This document shows, in pieces, positions 19,763 through 31,574 of a stretch of 64,000 nucleotides of DNA. Source of the DNA: Anthonomus grandis grandis (Eukaryota > Arthropoda > Insecta > Coleoptera > Curculionidae); assembly GCF_022605725.1 (NCBI RefSeq), contig NC_065549.1:36595690-36659689 (forward strand). The letters run 5' to 3'. Numbering within the stretch: position 1 is the first letter of the stretch; every line of letters begins with the position of its first letter. Below the pieces are notes generated by a model. That model was not told where the DNA came from. It saw nothing but the letters and a program-made list of their open reading frames with translations, and made no database searches. The position numbers and the translations under genes are program-made.

Positions 19763-20924
19763 AACACATTTTTATTTTTAATTTCTAGAAAGTTTCTATG
19801 TGTTGTTAAATGTTTATTTTAATTTTTTTTTAAATAGCAATAAATTTTGTTAAAATGCCAAAATCAATGTATTTGATGAATAAAATCTTAAAATAAATAA
19901 AAATTAAATTTTATTGCCAATAATTTTTAGAAATATGCATATTTGAAGGCTGCGGACTCTGAGTCCGCATGCGAGCGTCCTTTCCAAAATACTTAGCGCG
20001 AGCTCCGGAAGGTTAATGTACGATGCACAGTAGTTTTTGAAATTCCCATTCGTCGTTGGATAGTTCTTATTGAAATTGATGGATCTTCATGAACTTCATC
20101 TAATCTAAGATTACCTCATCATTATATTGATGAGCTCTTCCTTGACCTCCTGGAACGCCTGGCATTTTTCCTTTGCAATACGCTCTGTGCACAGCAGGAA
20201 ACACTCGAGAGTTAGGAGACTTAGTCTAGATGATTTTCTCCGTAGATAACATGCATTTCTGCATACTCACGCGCTGTGTACCTAACATAAGCTATTGTAA
20301 ACTAATTCCAAAACAAATTGAATAAATATTTCTTATAATCACCTAATGTCAGTGTGATAAAAAAATCACAAACTGGACAATTTGTTCTTCAATCTTATTC
20401 AATCTTAGCAATTCGTTGCAACAAAACAAAAGCAAGCTTTTAATAAAAGTTTCAAATAATAATATCAAAATTATGAGGCGACGGAAATGAAATGTAATAT
20501 ATTTCTGTTATCTACTAATTTGCAAATTTGATCGCTAAGTCCGATTTTTTTCACCATTATGAAATTAGAATGAAACAAGGAAGTTTTTAAGCTGATGGTC
20601 ACGATAAAACATTGATTATTTTTCTTACAGTATAAGAGCAAAACAAATAGTAGTTAAGTGAAAAAGCAATAATCCTGGGAACTCCCTGTATTATTTCCAC
20701 AATAAAGAAGATTTTTGAAAAAGTGTTTACTTATAAAGTTAGACAGATATTATCATTGGCGTAGTTTAGATTTTTTGAAAAAAATTAGTCAGAAGCTTTC
20801 AAAAATTTTAAAATTCGCTTATAACTCGAAAAGCGTAAACATTTCACCAAGGTCATATTGACATACTTTGATAGCCCATAGGAAGACCTAACCCCAGGTT
20901 TTACAAGTTCAACGGGACACCCTG

Positions 20925-22234
20925 TATATAAGCTATGGGTAGTTAATAAATTATTAATTAAGTTTAAAGCTTTGATGTCTCCTTTGACCTAATACTTTCG
21001 TTTCTCTCTCTCCCTCTAACAAGGTTTCAGGAAATAGGACCTAGACTCTGAAGTATTTTTTCTGGTAATTATTCTTGATACTGTGGCGAGAGCGCCACGT
21101 ATTAGGCCAGGTATTCAGAGAACCAAAGTTGCGAACACAACGTGACATTTTAGTGAAGGCACTGGATTCCCCCATATAGAACAAAAGGCCCATGAAATTA
21201 GAATATTTTATAGTGTTGTCGACCAGAAAATCTTATTAAGCTGCATATTTAAACGTTATAGTCATTAACATAAGTTAAGGGTTAATCGTTGGGGTTAGGA
21301 TATGCTGAACTCGATTTTCACCTTCCAACTGACACAAAATCATTAAGTTTTACTAAATAGTGAATCTAATAATAATAATGACCATTTGGTGAAATGTATA
21401 AGTAATCAGTTAAAATTATGTCGGTATGACTTTAAAAGTAGACCAGATAAAGACATTGCAAATTTGCTTTGAAACTTAGTTTTAGCATGAACTAAAACAT
21501 TAATCAACATCCATTCCTTAAAAAAATTAAGAGAAGAAGGTTCTAACGAAAAAAAAAATATATTGAGTGGGTGAAAAGGTCTAGTATATGATGATACTCC
21601 TAAGCAAATTTACTATCTCATTCTAAAATTATAAGAAATTATTAAAACTTACACATTATGAAATAGTTATAGCAAAATGAAAGATTAAAATCAACGGTCA
21701 CAAAATCTTCTACCTGTCTGCATTTCGCGATAAGACAAAGACAAAGCTTAGACTAAACCCTAGAAATGTGGTCTGCCTTTGACTTGCCCTTCTGTCGAGC
21801 GAAGCGGATTTTAATTGGAAGTTTCGGACAAAAGCCGACTTATTGAGCCATTCTCAATCGCCTTTCAGACTTAATTAAAGTTACAATTGGACAAGTTTTC
21901 ATAATCGTTTTGTTTAGTAAATGAATTTCGGCACGAAGGTCCGATTTCCTTTAACTGTTATTCAAGCAGTTAATTAGATAACTCGATAGGCGTTGATTTG
22001 ACAATTCAAGAATGTAAAAATTGGCTTTTAGTTTAGCAAATAGGTTTAAAACTTGGCACTTAAAATATTCAGAGTTGTATATCTCGGCTAATATATAAGG
22101 TGGCCAACTACAAACAGTCCAGCAAGGTTTAGAGCTTTGAACGTTAAAGTTAAAAAAATACCGTCTTCAAAATGTCGATTCGTTTCTTAAATCTGATTAG
22201 TCCTTTTTATCTTATTAATTGCTTAACAAATATT
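20925..22234. other. Nothing recognised
   Basis: AT-rich sequence with a small perfect hairpin GTGGCG-AGAG-CGCCAC near 21081. No coding motif, exon or inverted repeat was found. Confidence 0.35.
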
Positions 22235-22660
22235 TGCCGTTCACTTCGACATAATAGTACAGCAACTGTTTAAAGTGTGAAAAATATCGGATGTAATTTG
22301 ATGGCCTCATTAGTGATAATGTTCCGTACGTCATTTAAGGAATCAGGCTGAGATATACATTTTCGATTTCAGATGTTCCCCCAAAAAGAAATTAATGGGA
22401 GATAAGCCGGATGATCTCGCCGGCCATTAGATAGCAACCCTTCTCCCAATCCGTCTACCACGAAACGTTTCGTTTAGAAACTACATACAGGTAATGTATG
22501 ATGGGGAGATTTTCTTCATGGTTCAAAAGTTGGTCGGTAAATTTTTCAGGATGTTGTGAATGAAGATTATTAAAGGTCCTTGGATTCGTGTCGGTCAAAT
22601 AATTATTTTGATTGACAGTGCTATTCTCAAAAATGACTATTCCTCTACGAAGCAAAAATT
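22235..22660 (-). pseudogene. Mariner-type transposase remnant
   Basis: From the 3' side of the plus strand, the minus strand reads IVIFENSTVNQNNY and TNPRTFNNLHSQHPEKF, equivalents of the E--F---G-VN-QN--YW---NP-----QHP-K-NVW block. After a gap come a degraded RWIGRR block, WPARSSGLSPINFFLGEHLK and SKMYISA. The middle with the second catalytic Asp is deleted. Confidence 0.75.
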
Positions 22661-23504
22661 TTAAAAAATGTTAGGAGCATTTTGAATTATTTCAAACATT
22701 GATTCATTTAGACATTTACAATCATTATCTAGTACTATTTTTAGTATTAGGTAGTTACTATTTTTCGGATCCGTGACGTACGAGGATGTCTGAATATTTT
22801 CATTAACCAATATTCAACAAAAAAGTCAACCATAATTCAACAAAAAGACTCTATATAAATTTATAACTATTAAAATCCCGCGAACTCACATTGATTCGGT
22901 TCTTATTTGACACTCTCAGGCCAAAACGTTTGTTAAAAAGTTCAGTAAGCTCAAAAGTATCCATTTCCACCTGCCAAATGATTAGTATTTATTGTAGTTT
23001 AACTTTTTACCCTTACGAAAAATGCAATTATATTTTTTTTGTACAAAATTACAATTTTATTTCCAAAAAAGTCCATCAAACTGTATAGGTATTACTACTC
23101 CACACATGGAAATAATAAACTATATGATTTGCAATTAATTATTATGCGAAAGAACCGTACTTAAAAATTCAAAAGGCTGTCTCTCTTTGTTCCATTCTTT
23201 CCATTCTGAAATCCTTTTCCTTTCGATATATAATCTCCGTTATTTCGAATGTAAAGAAAAATGTATATTAAAGAAAAGTTCTTTTGAAAGCGTTTTTTTA
23301 AATTATTTTCTGTATATACGATCCAAATAGATAAATAAATTACACAATCATATCTTATATTTTCGTAGATTCTGCAAAATATGATGTTGGTAGAAAAATA
23401 AATAACAGATAAACTTATTTGGAAAGCAGACTTGTTCTCAGTATTTTGTAACGTAATGCCATTTATATTGTTTGTTTTAAGTTGCTATCCATTATATCCA
23501 AGAT
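22661..23504. other. Nothing recognised
   Basis: AT-rich, with only short chance frames. Confidence 0.35.
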
Positions 23505-23654
23505 ATTTATTTATTTATTTATTTATTTACGCCATTCAACAGAAATACATCCAATTACTGAATGGGAAAAAAAAATACATTTACAATCAATAACAATAAG
23601 GAAATGCTTAAAAAGAAAAACAATGAGAAAAGTAAAGAAAAAAAAAACAAAGTT

Positions 23655-26470
23655 TTACTGAGAATAGTGTACTTTTTTGATATCTGCTATGCTACAGTTA
23701 AATAAGTCACATTGACCCTGAACAGAATTATATGTGTTACAGGCTCTGCGTAGTGGAGAATATTTGTTAATGTTAGTCCTTGGTCTAGATAGGTAAAATG
23801 TTTGTGAGTTTCTGGCTGATATGCGAGGTATGTGAAAGTTCAGTTCTTGTAATAATTCTGGCAAGTCGATTAAGTTGTTCACTAATTTATATAGAAACTG
23901 CAAATCAGCAGATTTTCTTCTATCTTCTACAGAATCAAAGAAAAATCTTTCCAGTAACCGTGCATGTGGAAAACCGATTTCTGGGTACACTCCATCGCAT
24001 TTATAGCAAAGAAATTTTAGAAATTTTCTCTGTATACCCTCAATCTCATTTATATGGTTTTGGTAATAGGGGGACCAAACTTGAGAAGCATAGTCAAGTA
24101 TGGATCTGACATATGAGAAGAATAAGATTTTTAGGCTGAGGATATTATTAAAATTATGAGAGTTACGTATTACAAAACCTAGCATTCTGTAGCTACGTTT
24201 GACAATATCTGTAATATGTGGCTGAAAAGAAAGAGAGCTATCAAATGTTACACCTAAGTCATTCAAAACTGTTGATCTAGGGACTGTAACATTGTCTATG
24301 GTATAGTCATAAATAATTATTTTTTTCTTTAAACTGAAAGAAACAACATTACATTTAGCAGCATTTAGAGGCAGGTTATTATTTTTACACCATGCATTAA
24401 GTTTGTTTAAGTCACTTTGAAGTAAAATACAGTCGAAAATGCTGTTAATTCTATAAAAAACTTTATTATCGTCCGCGTATAATAGACTATTTACAGAAAG
24501 TTCATCAGATATTTTATTAATAAATGAGTTGAAAAAAAGCGGTCCCAAAATTGAGCCCTGTGAGACTCCAGAGGCGGCAACAATCTTTGCCGAGCTTCGA
24601 CCATAGCACTCTACGTACTAGGGGCGGTCACTCAAGTAGGATCTAAAAAGATTCGTTAGGCCGGAAGAAAATCCATAAATTCGATCGAAGTTGTTAACGA
24701 GAATGCCATGGTCGAGTCGGTCAAAGGCCTTACAAAAGTCCGTATATATGACGTCGACTTGAGAGTTGTTATTTATTGATTCAGTTATAAATTCAGTAAG
24801 AGAAACTAGATTTGTTGTGGTAGACCTGCCCTTCATAAAACCGTGTTGTCTACTGTCAATCAGATGTTTCATTGATGGATATAAAGCAGTATGCAGAACA
24901 CGTTCAAAACATTTAGAAAAGTTATTAATAATTGTTATAGGGCGATAGTTTTCTATAAGATCTTTGTCACTCTTTTTGTGTACAGGGATAATTTTAGATA
25001 TTTTCCAAAGATCAGGAAAGCTTTCTTGTTTTAACGCTAAATTAAAAAGTAAAGTTAATGGTTTAACAAAAGCTATGGCACAATCATAGAGAAGGAAAGC
25101 AGGAATTTTGTCGGGTCCAACAGTTGCTTTTGGTTTAATCGTTTTAAGAGCTCGTAATACTTCATCTTCCGTGAATCTGGATATAATGATGGTATCTGCA
25201 AATATGTTTTGAGCATTGTTGCCAGGTTGTGTAGCAGTGGAAGAAATATATGCACTTTCAAAGAAATCTGCGAATGCGTTTGCAATAGCTTGAGGATCAG
25301 ACATAATCATTCCCTGTTGGTCAGTCATATTTTGAGGTAACAAATTGTTATTTTGTGAGCTTTGAATTAGCTTCCAAAAATTGTTTGGTTGGGAAAATAA
25401 ATTATTTTCAAGATTAACACAGTATTGTCTGTGTGACAGTTCAATATCTTTTTTGATTTTCGATCGCAGCTCTCTAAATTTAGTTAAATCACATTGTTGA
25501 TGAAAACGCTTATATTTTCTCCACGAGCTATGTTTATTTCTAATTGATTCAATAATTTCAGAGGTAAACCAGGGTGGATAAGATCGTTTGCGCCTGGCAG
25601 TTTTAGGGACACAGTTATCAAGACAATTATAAATTTTATTATAGAAAAGTTCGACGGCAGAATTGATATCATCCACAGATTCCAATATATTCCAGTTAAT
25701 GTTAAGAAAGCTCTGATATAAAATTCTTAGGTCAGCTTTTTTAAAATTATAAAAAATATTTTCAACTTTACCGCTATTTATTTTTTTGTCAAGGTTATAT
25801 CTAAACTTAATCAACAAGGCTGGATGAATATCTTCTTCTTTAACTAAGAAATCCCTGGATATTTTCAATAAAATTTATTTGTTTCCAATCAAAAAATTCT
25901 AACAAATTATTAAGTTGGTTAACTCTAAATGACGGATTAGCTCCTTTCGAATACAAAATGTACTCTGGAATATTAAAGTCTCCTAGAAACATAATTTTTG
26001 AATTGTAAAGGTATGTTAGCGTTAAAATGTAATCAAAAACATCTTCAAAAACCTCTGAAAAACGTCCGGGTGGGATGTAAGTTAAAATAATAAAAAGATT
26101 GGTGTGATTAATAATTATTTTTAGGCCAATGATTTCTATGATGCTACGCAAATCGTTAGGAAGAATCAATTTTAGGTTTACGACAGAAAAAGTTTGTCTA
26201 ACCGCCAATATAACACCACCCCCCTTATCCTCACTCATCTCGGCGTAGTTTCTGTCACAGCGATATACTGTGTATTCGTTCGGAAAAAGTTCTGAATCAA
26301 AAAAACTATCATTCAGCCCAGACTCTGTAATAGCGATAATATCATATGTACACGTTAGTACAGAATTGAAAAAAGATTTTGTTTTCGAGCGAAGGCCATT
26401 GGTATTCTGATAATAGATGCAAAGGTCGTCAGTACGCTGCTGCTGCCGGGTCTCGATCGACTGAAAGCCA
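23655..26470 (-). pseudogene. LINE ORF2: endonuclease and reverse transcriptase
   Basis: Endonuclease (26470-25840): YYQNTNGLRSKTKSFF, IIAITESGLND (catalytic Glu), GGGVILAVR, TYIPPG and MFLGDFNIPE. Its last third (the LDLVL and SDH part) is missing at about 25850-25868, where the frame also changes. Reverse transcriptase (25868-23655): ENYRPITIINNFSKCFERVL, QHGFMKGRSTTTNL, DVIYTDFCKAFDRLDHGIL (first Asp), GVSQGSILGPLFFNSFINK, SLLYADDNKVF (YADD catalytic pair), NLPLNAAKCNVVSF. A TAG at 24618-24620 splits the RT just before YVECYG. No RNase H follows, as in Jockey and CR1 types; the end -PLRRACNTYNSV- is also typical. Confidence 0.9.
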
Positions 26471-26544
26471 CTGCAGCCATAAGAGTTAAGTTGAAGCGAG
26501 AGAGTGTCGTAAAGCGAGAAGGAAGAGCGGTGTGAACCTGATGA

Positions 26545-26895
26545 TTGCTACAGAGTGGACCCAAATATTTCAGATTTATACTTTGCATTAATTTGCTTAT
26601 ATGAATAACAATTTTTGTAATTCCAAGAAGCGTGTTTGGTGTCTATGTCTAACTTAAATCTATCTTTTAAAAAGCTACAGTTACTACACTTGTAATTATC
26701 TTCTGAGACATTGCAATTTTTAAATTCGTGTGAGCCTGAGCATAGAGGACAAACAATTTTATTTTTACAGAATTTATTAGAGTGCCCAAAATTATTACAT
26801 TTGAAACAACGAGTTACAGAAGTTGAATCGTAAATTTGACAACTATCAAGCCCGACAACAATGTGTTTTTGATATGTTCTATGGACGAAAGATCA
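26545..26895 (-). pseudogene. LINE ORF1 C-terminus with zinc knuckles
   Basis: The minus strand reads YQKHIVVGLDSCQIYD, TRCFKCNNFGHSNKFCKN, VCPLCSGSHEFKNC and YKCSNCSFLKD. These are two CCHC knuckles and a third Cys pair, the nucleic-acid-binding end of Jockey-type ORF1. It ends with YKSEIFGSTL and a stop at about 26545. The N-terminal part is lost upstream of 26895. Confidence 0.85.
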
Positions 26896-28783
26896 GCCAA
26901 ACCGCGGGACATGGGAGAATATTGATACTGACGCCTTAAAGGAACGGTGATGTAATGGCTACTGTATGTGACCGGATTTGTCTTAATATTAAGTCTTTAG
27001 GTTAAGATTAACCAATTTCACATACAATACAAACAATAATTCAACCCAGAGAACAAGAACCAATCAAGACGAAGATGTGAACCGGGAAAGAGTGGCAATG
27101 TTTTTTTTTATTTATCGAGAACCTTTAATACTATCAACAATGTTTTGTTATTATTAATCATAGACATACATAGACTAAAACGAATCTCTGCCAAACTGAC
27201 TCAAGTTTGGAAACATATTTTACAGATCGGGGATTATCATTCATGCTTTTTATATTAGTCCCTTATAGTTTTTGCAAAAAATACCAACTTTTTTTTACAC
27301 AAAATACTGAAACACATAAGGGAACACAAGGATAGCAAGACTGCTCATCATATATCAATATTTTCTTAGTTGCTAGGAGTTTAGATTAAAGGCCCAATGA
27401 TTGGCAACGACCAATTCCATTATATCTATAGGCGCAATCAAGTCTGTAAGGCAAGCATTTGGCAAACCTGAAGTAACTAAGTAACTAATACGCAGAACAA
27501 ACGATAGTGGGCCCAAATGGGATTGAATTCCTGTAGTACACCCAAGGTAGCAATAAAACATTTCGATTTAAAGCCCTAATGCACCACAAACTGGGATCCA
27601 TCAAGCAAAGATGAAACAAATCAATCAAGCTAAGTGCTATATTTTGGATTTGTTGAAATGTAACATTAGGCAGCCTTTGGAAACGAGATCCTTTAACCAG
27701 AACTTCGTATAAAGGCCATAAACAGGTAAACCGCAGAATATATTCGTTTCAATGGAGCGGTAACACATTATTGAATTTGTTGAAGAAAGTATATCTGTAT
27801 TTCATTTTATTAGTAGTATGCAAAAAGTGATGATTGAATCACACCACAATGATATTCAGATCATAGATGTTACCGTAGTGGAATAATATGTGTCTGCAAT
27901 TTGTTATGGGCATCGATTGTTACTCGTTCAGAAAAGCCAAAAAAGAAGTGTATATGTAATTTTAAAAAATGTTAGCTTATTTATACTTTCGTATAAAAAT
28001 ATATATTTATTAAGTCTACATTTTGCTTAGGAATTCATTAACAGAATGAGAAAATACCGAAAAAAAGACAATAATTTATATGGAAGCTACCCACAAGGCA
28101 TATATTTCTGTTCACTCACCTCGCATCGATTAATTCACACCAACGCACTAACAAGTCGTTGACATCTTGACTTTGAAAAGATATAGGATTATAAACTACT
28201 TTGAATTACGTCCTTTATATTTTATATCCTTTAAAAATGATTAAAGGGACAAATTTTAGTTTAAAGAATCTTAAAAAGAATTGTTATCTATATAAGTATA
28301 TATTGTCTTTTAAAAATCTAGTTACGGGAAAATTTTTTAAATTCAAAATTTTTATATATATGATGCTTGATTTTAGAAAACTGTCCAAATTGAGTCTGTA
28401 CTGTCCAAGTACATTATCAGAATCCGTGTTATAGTTGTATGACACTGATTAAAGTGTCATATAACTGCTATTAACTAACGTGCTAATAATATTATATGAA
28501 AGTCGCCACAAAAACTCATTTAATGGCCTTCTCAGTTTGCTTCAGTTTTTTGCTATAGATTTATTTTGATATTTGTTATAAGAATTGGAAAATGTAATAG
28601 CCATGAGTGGAAAATCGCAGTCTATCAAGGGAGTCTGCTTCCTCGTTACCAGCATTATCAGACTGTCAGGCACCCAGACAAGCCGAAACCTATAGGCTTG
28701 CTTCACGATTTATACTCTCTAGTACAAGCTTGGAGCTAATATTTATTACGATATTTGGCGAATTTGCTGTCTGAGCAGATTAA
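26896..28783. other. Nothing recognised
   Basis: AT-rich, no frame with a known motif, no exon with convincing splice sites. Confidence 0.35.
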
Positions 28784-29033
28784 GGGCCGGTAATATAAAA
28801 CTATTTTGACAGATTACTTAAAGTTCACTCGTGGAATAATGTCACATGTCACAAATAAATCCTGGTTTTTGACAAATAACTAACACTGAAAAAGCTTTTA
28901 TTCCTCGATGGCGGTAAAAAAACAAAATTATCTTCTCGAGACTACCTTCGAGGACTGTCAAGTATCTGATACGTCGTATAAAATGCCGTTAAAGTTAAAG
29001 TTAGCTTTCGAAAAAAATTTATAATACCGGCCC
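28784..29033. mobile_element. Tourist-like PIF/Harbinger MITE, 250 bp
   Basis: Inverted ends GGGCCGGTAATATAAA and (reverse complement of right) GGGCCGGTATTATAAA differ at one position. TAA flanks both sides (28781-28783 and 29034-29036), the 3-bp target preference of PIF/Harbinger. No coding capacity. Confidence 0.85.
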
Positions 29034-29714
29034 TAAGACTACTGCGGTATCCACCATTTAAAATTTTCTGTTCACCTTTTTAAACAATGAAATACTACTT
29101 TTGGAACGCGCCTAATAGCATACTTCCCCAGCAAGTAAGGTTTGTTTACTAGTTGGTATATGCCCCTATTTACTAATGCAACGTCAATGTTTGTCAACAA
29201 TAATATTCGTCAACGGCCTTGTCAAATTTCTAGGGCAAAAGTGAAATGGCATGTCGCGAGCCGAGCATGTTGCTTGGCTGTGTGGTTGCATGCACAAGTT
29301 GGCGAACTATTTATTTAGTTAAGCCTAATTTTTACTATTAGCAAACCCTTGTTTGTCCATGTTATTTTCAATATGTCAATAAAGAATTTTGGAAAGAGTT
29401 ATATGCTTCTTTTTGTTTTTTAGGGAATAATAAGAGAAAAAGTTGTTCCAATAAACATCGCTATAAGTGTTTTAATAGAAAAATATATTTTTCCTAAGGC
29501 AAATAAGTTCTAAGCCTGTATATTTTTGCTGGATATTTAAGGATTTAGTTAATTTTATTTGTCCAATTATTTATATTCTTTCGATATACCTTATTGATCG
29601 ATCTTCTGCAAAAAACATTTTATAACGAGCCAATTCTTGTGTCTTCCATTTACGGAAATAATACTACGTATAATTAATGTAATTAAATCACGAATGATAA
29701 TTATAAAGGAGTTT
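29034..29714. other. Nothing recognised
   Basis: AT-rich spacer without motifs. Confidence 0.35.
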
Positions 29715-30383
29715 TGGAAAAATATTAAAAAACTTATTGAGAGATCGTTTGTGATACATGCTTAAAATGCTGTCAATTGTTTTGTAGACGGTAATATAGT
29801 CTGCACCGAAATTTTCCTTCAACTGTTGAAAAACTTCTTGAATTTCTTAACATGCTGCTCCTATTTTTGCTTTTAAATCCTCCAAGTAAGCTGCATTTTT
29901 ATAAACAACCAGCAAGATAAATACAGCTGTTTCAACATATTTGCGTCTATCAGAACCAAAAATGTTATATTTGCTTTGGTTCGAAAAAATAACTTTTCTC
30001 CAGAAGTCAACAGACTTACGTATTCTTAAGCAAATTTTAACCTTTTTTGTCGGTTAATTTTACTAATCCAAGGCTTTTTTCTTGCTACTCTACCATGAAA
30101 TCCTACTTTCTTAATAACATTTCTAATAGTTGAGGGTGTATACACTCACGCCAGTAGTTAATTCAAGGCCCGATGCAAGCTTTGCCGCACTTATTGACGG
30201 ATCTTCTTATATTTTTCGCACTATAAATTGTTGAAGGAAATTTGTGATATTTCCCAATTTTTTAAATTTCTGCGTTTTTTTAACGAGTTTGGCAATTTCG
30301 CGAGAGAGAGATTTTCTCTCTTAAAATAATTTTACAATAAGGTTTTCAAGATCAACATTTAATTCTCGCGATTTTTGTGACAT
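29715..30383 (-). pseudogene. Tc1-like transposase remnant
   Basis: Read on the minus strand from ATG at 30383: MSQKSRELNVDLENLIVKLF, then SLSREIAKLV (helix-turn-helix), EDPSISAAKLASGLELTTGV, VARKKPWISKI-like readings, RKSVDFWRKVIFSNQSKYNI in place of the first catalytic region (FSDESKFN, so Asp is lost), FGSDRRKYV, and then, after a large deletion, YLEDLKAKIGAA. This is a true Tc1-type protein, unlike the CAGGG-tipped families elsewhere. No terminal repeats were recognised. Confidence 0.75.
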
Positions 30384-31184
30384 ACTGCTCAAAATTCATA
30401 AAAAAAATTGCAATTCATAAATAAAATATTGTCAAACGACATTATCAACTTATTTATCAACTGTAAATGTTCAGAGAGGTGCTGTCTAACAGTAAAAAAG
30501 GTACGAGAAAAGAGAGGTTCCATATTGTTGAAACTAAATAAGATCTTTTGTCAAAATCATATTCTCAAGTGCATCTGGTTGATGCACTTGATTTTCTGTT
30601 ATTAATAAATCTATTGCTTCAAGCAGAATTAAATAAAGGTCTTCAGTTAGTTAATGAATATAAATTTGGTTAGTTCCAAGAATACCTGCATCTTTCTTTG
30701 GAAAATATCTACCCATCTTTCCTCAATTTCTTCTTTGTAAGCTATTGAAGAAAAAAATCTACACCCGTCTGAAAAGTAAATCTTGCGCAAGAGGAGATTT
30801 GGGTTAACATATGTTAAATCTGACATTTTTCAAACAAATTTAATTTTCCTATTAAAATCATCATCATCCTTAACATAATAATAAGAAGTTATTATTAATT
30901 CAAATCAAGTAGGACTATTTGGCAAGATACAATGAAAAAATTTATTACCATTTTTATCTGAATAAAACTTAATTAATTTGAATAACTTTCTCACTTTTTC
31001 ATGACATTGGATTTACAACGACGGTGCCTTACTCTTCTATTTCTGCTGCTTCATTTAAAATAAGTTGACAAGTTCCTTTCTTGTTTGCAACAGAGGTGGT
31101 TTCCTAAATTTAGCTACTAATTATAAGAGTAGTGTAACAGTCCATATGTAGCAGAGAAGCGGAAGTATAAAAGTAAAGCAAGAT
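30384..31184. other. Nothing recognised
   Basis: AT-rich. One short repeat-like stretch (GTGCATCTGGTTGATGCAC at about 30569) is a small hairpin. No coding motif. Confidence 0.35.
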
Positions 31185-31572
31185 CGTCATTAATTAGCAA
31201 CAATTTGGTTTTCATGAAAGACTATGTACCGAAGATGCCATTTACAACTTTATTTTCAAACAGTCTAGCCAGATTATCGGTGGTGGTGTTTTCACAGTAG
31301 TCTTTTCCAATTTATCAAAGGCTTTTGATTGTGTAAGCCATAAGATCCGGCAGCAAAACTAGACTTGGTTTATCTCTTACTTAAAGGATCGAAAGACAGC
31401 GCGTTTGTGTCTTCACGTTCTAAATATGGTTCAATAAGTTGGGGTGTTCCACGGAGCTTGGTATTGGGACCGATACTGTTTATGTCAATGATCTAATTAA
31501 CCTAAAAATTAAAGGAAAATTCACTTTATTCTTTGATGATACCATCATCTTGTGGTATGGCTCTAGTAGTGA
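31185..31572 (+). pseudogene. Jockey-like LINE reverse transcriptase, 5' piece (interrupted by an RTE)
   Basis: Readings are QFGFHERLCTEDAIYNFIF, VFSNLSKAFDCVSHKIR (first Asp of the palm is absent: VFSNLSKAFDCV against DLSKAFDCV), GVPRSLVLGPILFM and FTLFFDDTIILWYGSSS (FADD changed to FFDD). The continuation of the same protein resumes at 32826 after the RTE insertion. Confidence 0.75.
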
Positions 31573-31574
31573 TG

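Larger units (their letters stand above)
18284..20012 (+). mobile_element. piggyBac element inserted at TTAA
   Basis: TTAA stands at 18280-18283 and 20013-20016. The ends read CTTTCCGGAGCTCACGCG (left) and, as reverse complement, CCTTCCGGAGCTCGCG (right). The 1729-bp unit is short for piggyBac (about 2.4 kb or more) and lacks the N-terminal transposase part. Three copies of a GCGGACT-type palindrome lie near the ends. Confidence 0.9.
17440..20290 (-). pseudogene. Mariner-type transposase, split by two insertions
   Basis: The N-terminal part (20290 down to 20017) gives TAREYAEMHVIYGE, the helix-turn-helix start of this family (DUF4817 type), with FPAVHRAYCKGKMPG. After the piggyBac, FHVQRVQALFSADNRKRVVE follows at 18283-18217. 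After the small insertion comes the catalytic part: the first Asp is changed (ILWCNESS in place of ILWTDES), the second is present in WFQNDGCLVHY, then RWIGRLGPIVWPPRSPD. The third region is altered (SPDVNSFYFFYLG). This last part is open for 186 codons (17496-18056). Catalytic residues are lost, so it was dead or has died since. Confidence 0.85.
17029..20688 (-). mobile_element. Mariner-type element hosting a piggyBac and a short retro-insertion
   Basis: Ends CAGGGAGTTACCAGGATTAT (17029 on) and its near-perfect inverted partner (ending 20688) match for about 116 bp and are bordered by TA. Transposase pieces lie on the minus strand at both sides of an inserted piggyBac (18284-20012). A 120-bp insertion with a 13-bp duplication lies at 18084-18203. 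Without insertions the element is about 1.8 kb, a normal size for this group. Confidence 0.85.
16849..20924. mobile_element. Outer palindromic element whose arms surround a mariner insertion
   Basis: From 16849 (CACGTTTTCGAGTTATAAGC) to 17028, and from 20689 to about 20862, the sequences are inverted copies of each other, with TTTTCGAGTTATAAGCGAAT and TTTATTGTGGAAATAA in common. The right arm reaches a full tip, CAGGGTGTCCCGTTGAAC read inward, ending at 20924 and followed by TA. The left tip is missing. Together with the inner 116-bp repeats the inverted match is about 300 bp long. Confidence 0.65.
23505..26895 (-). mobile_element. Jockey/CR1-like LINE, 5'-truncated, nearly full ORF2
   Basis: It is read on the minus strand. 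The 3' tail is a run of TAAA repeats (TTTATTTATTTATTTA on the plus strand at about 23509-23532). ORF2 covers 23655-26470 and the end of ORF1 covers 26545-26895. The 5' part of ORF1 and the 5' UTR are missing. ORF2 carries only one in-frame stop and one deletion with frameshift, so this is one of the youngest retroelements in the window. Confidence 0.9.

Noticed and set aside
23509..23532. TTTA repeat as an independent microsatellite
   Set aside because: It lies exactly at the 3' end of the LINE and is its tail.
24766..24948. Open frames on the plus strand within the Jockey/CR1-like LINE
   Set aside because: They are shadows of the reverse transcriptase on the minus strand.
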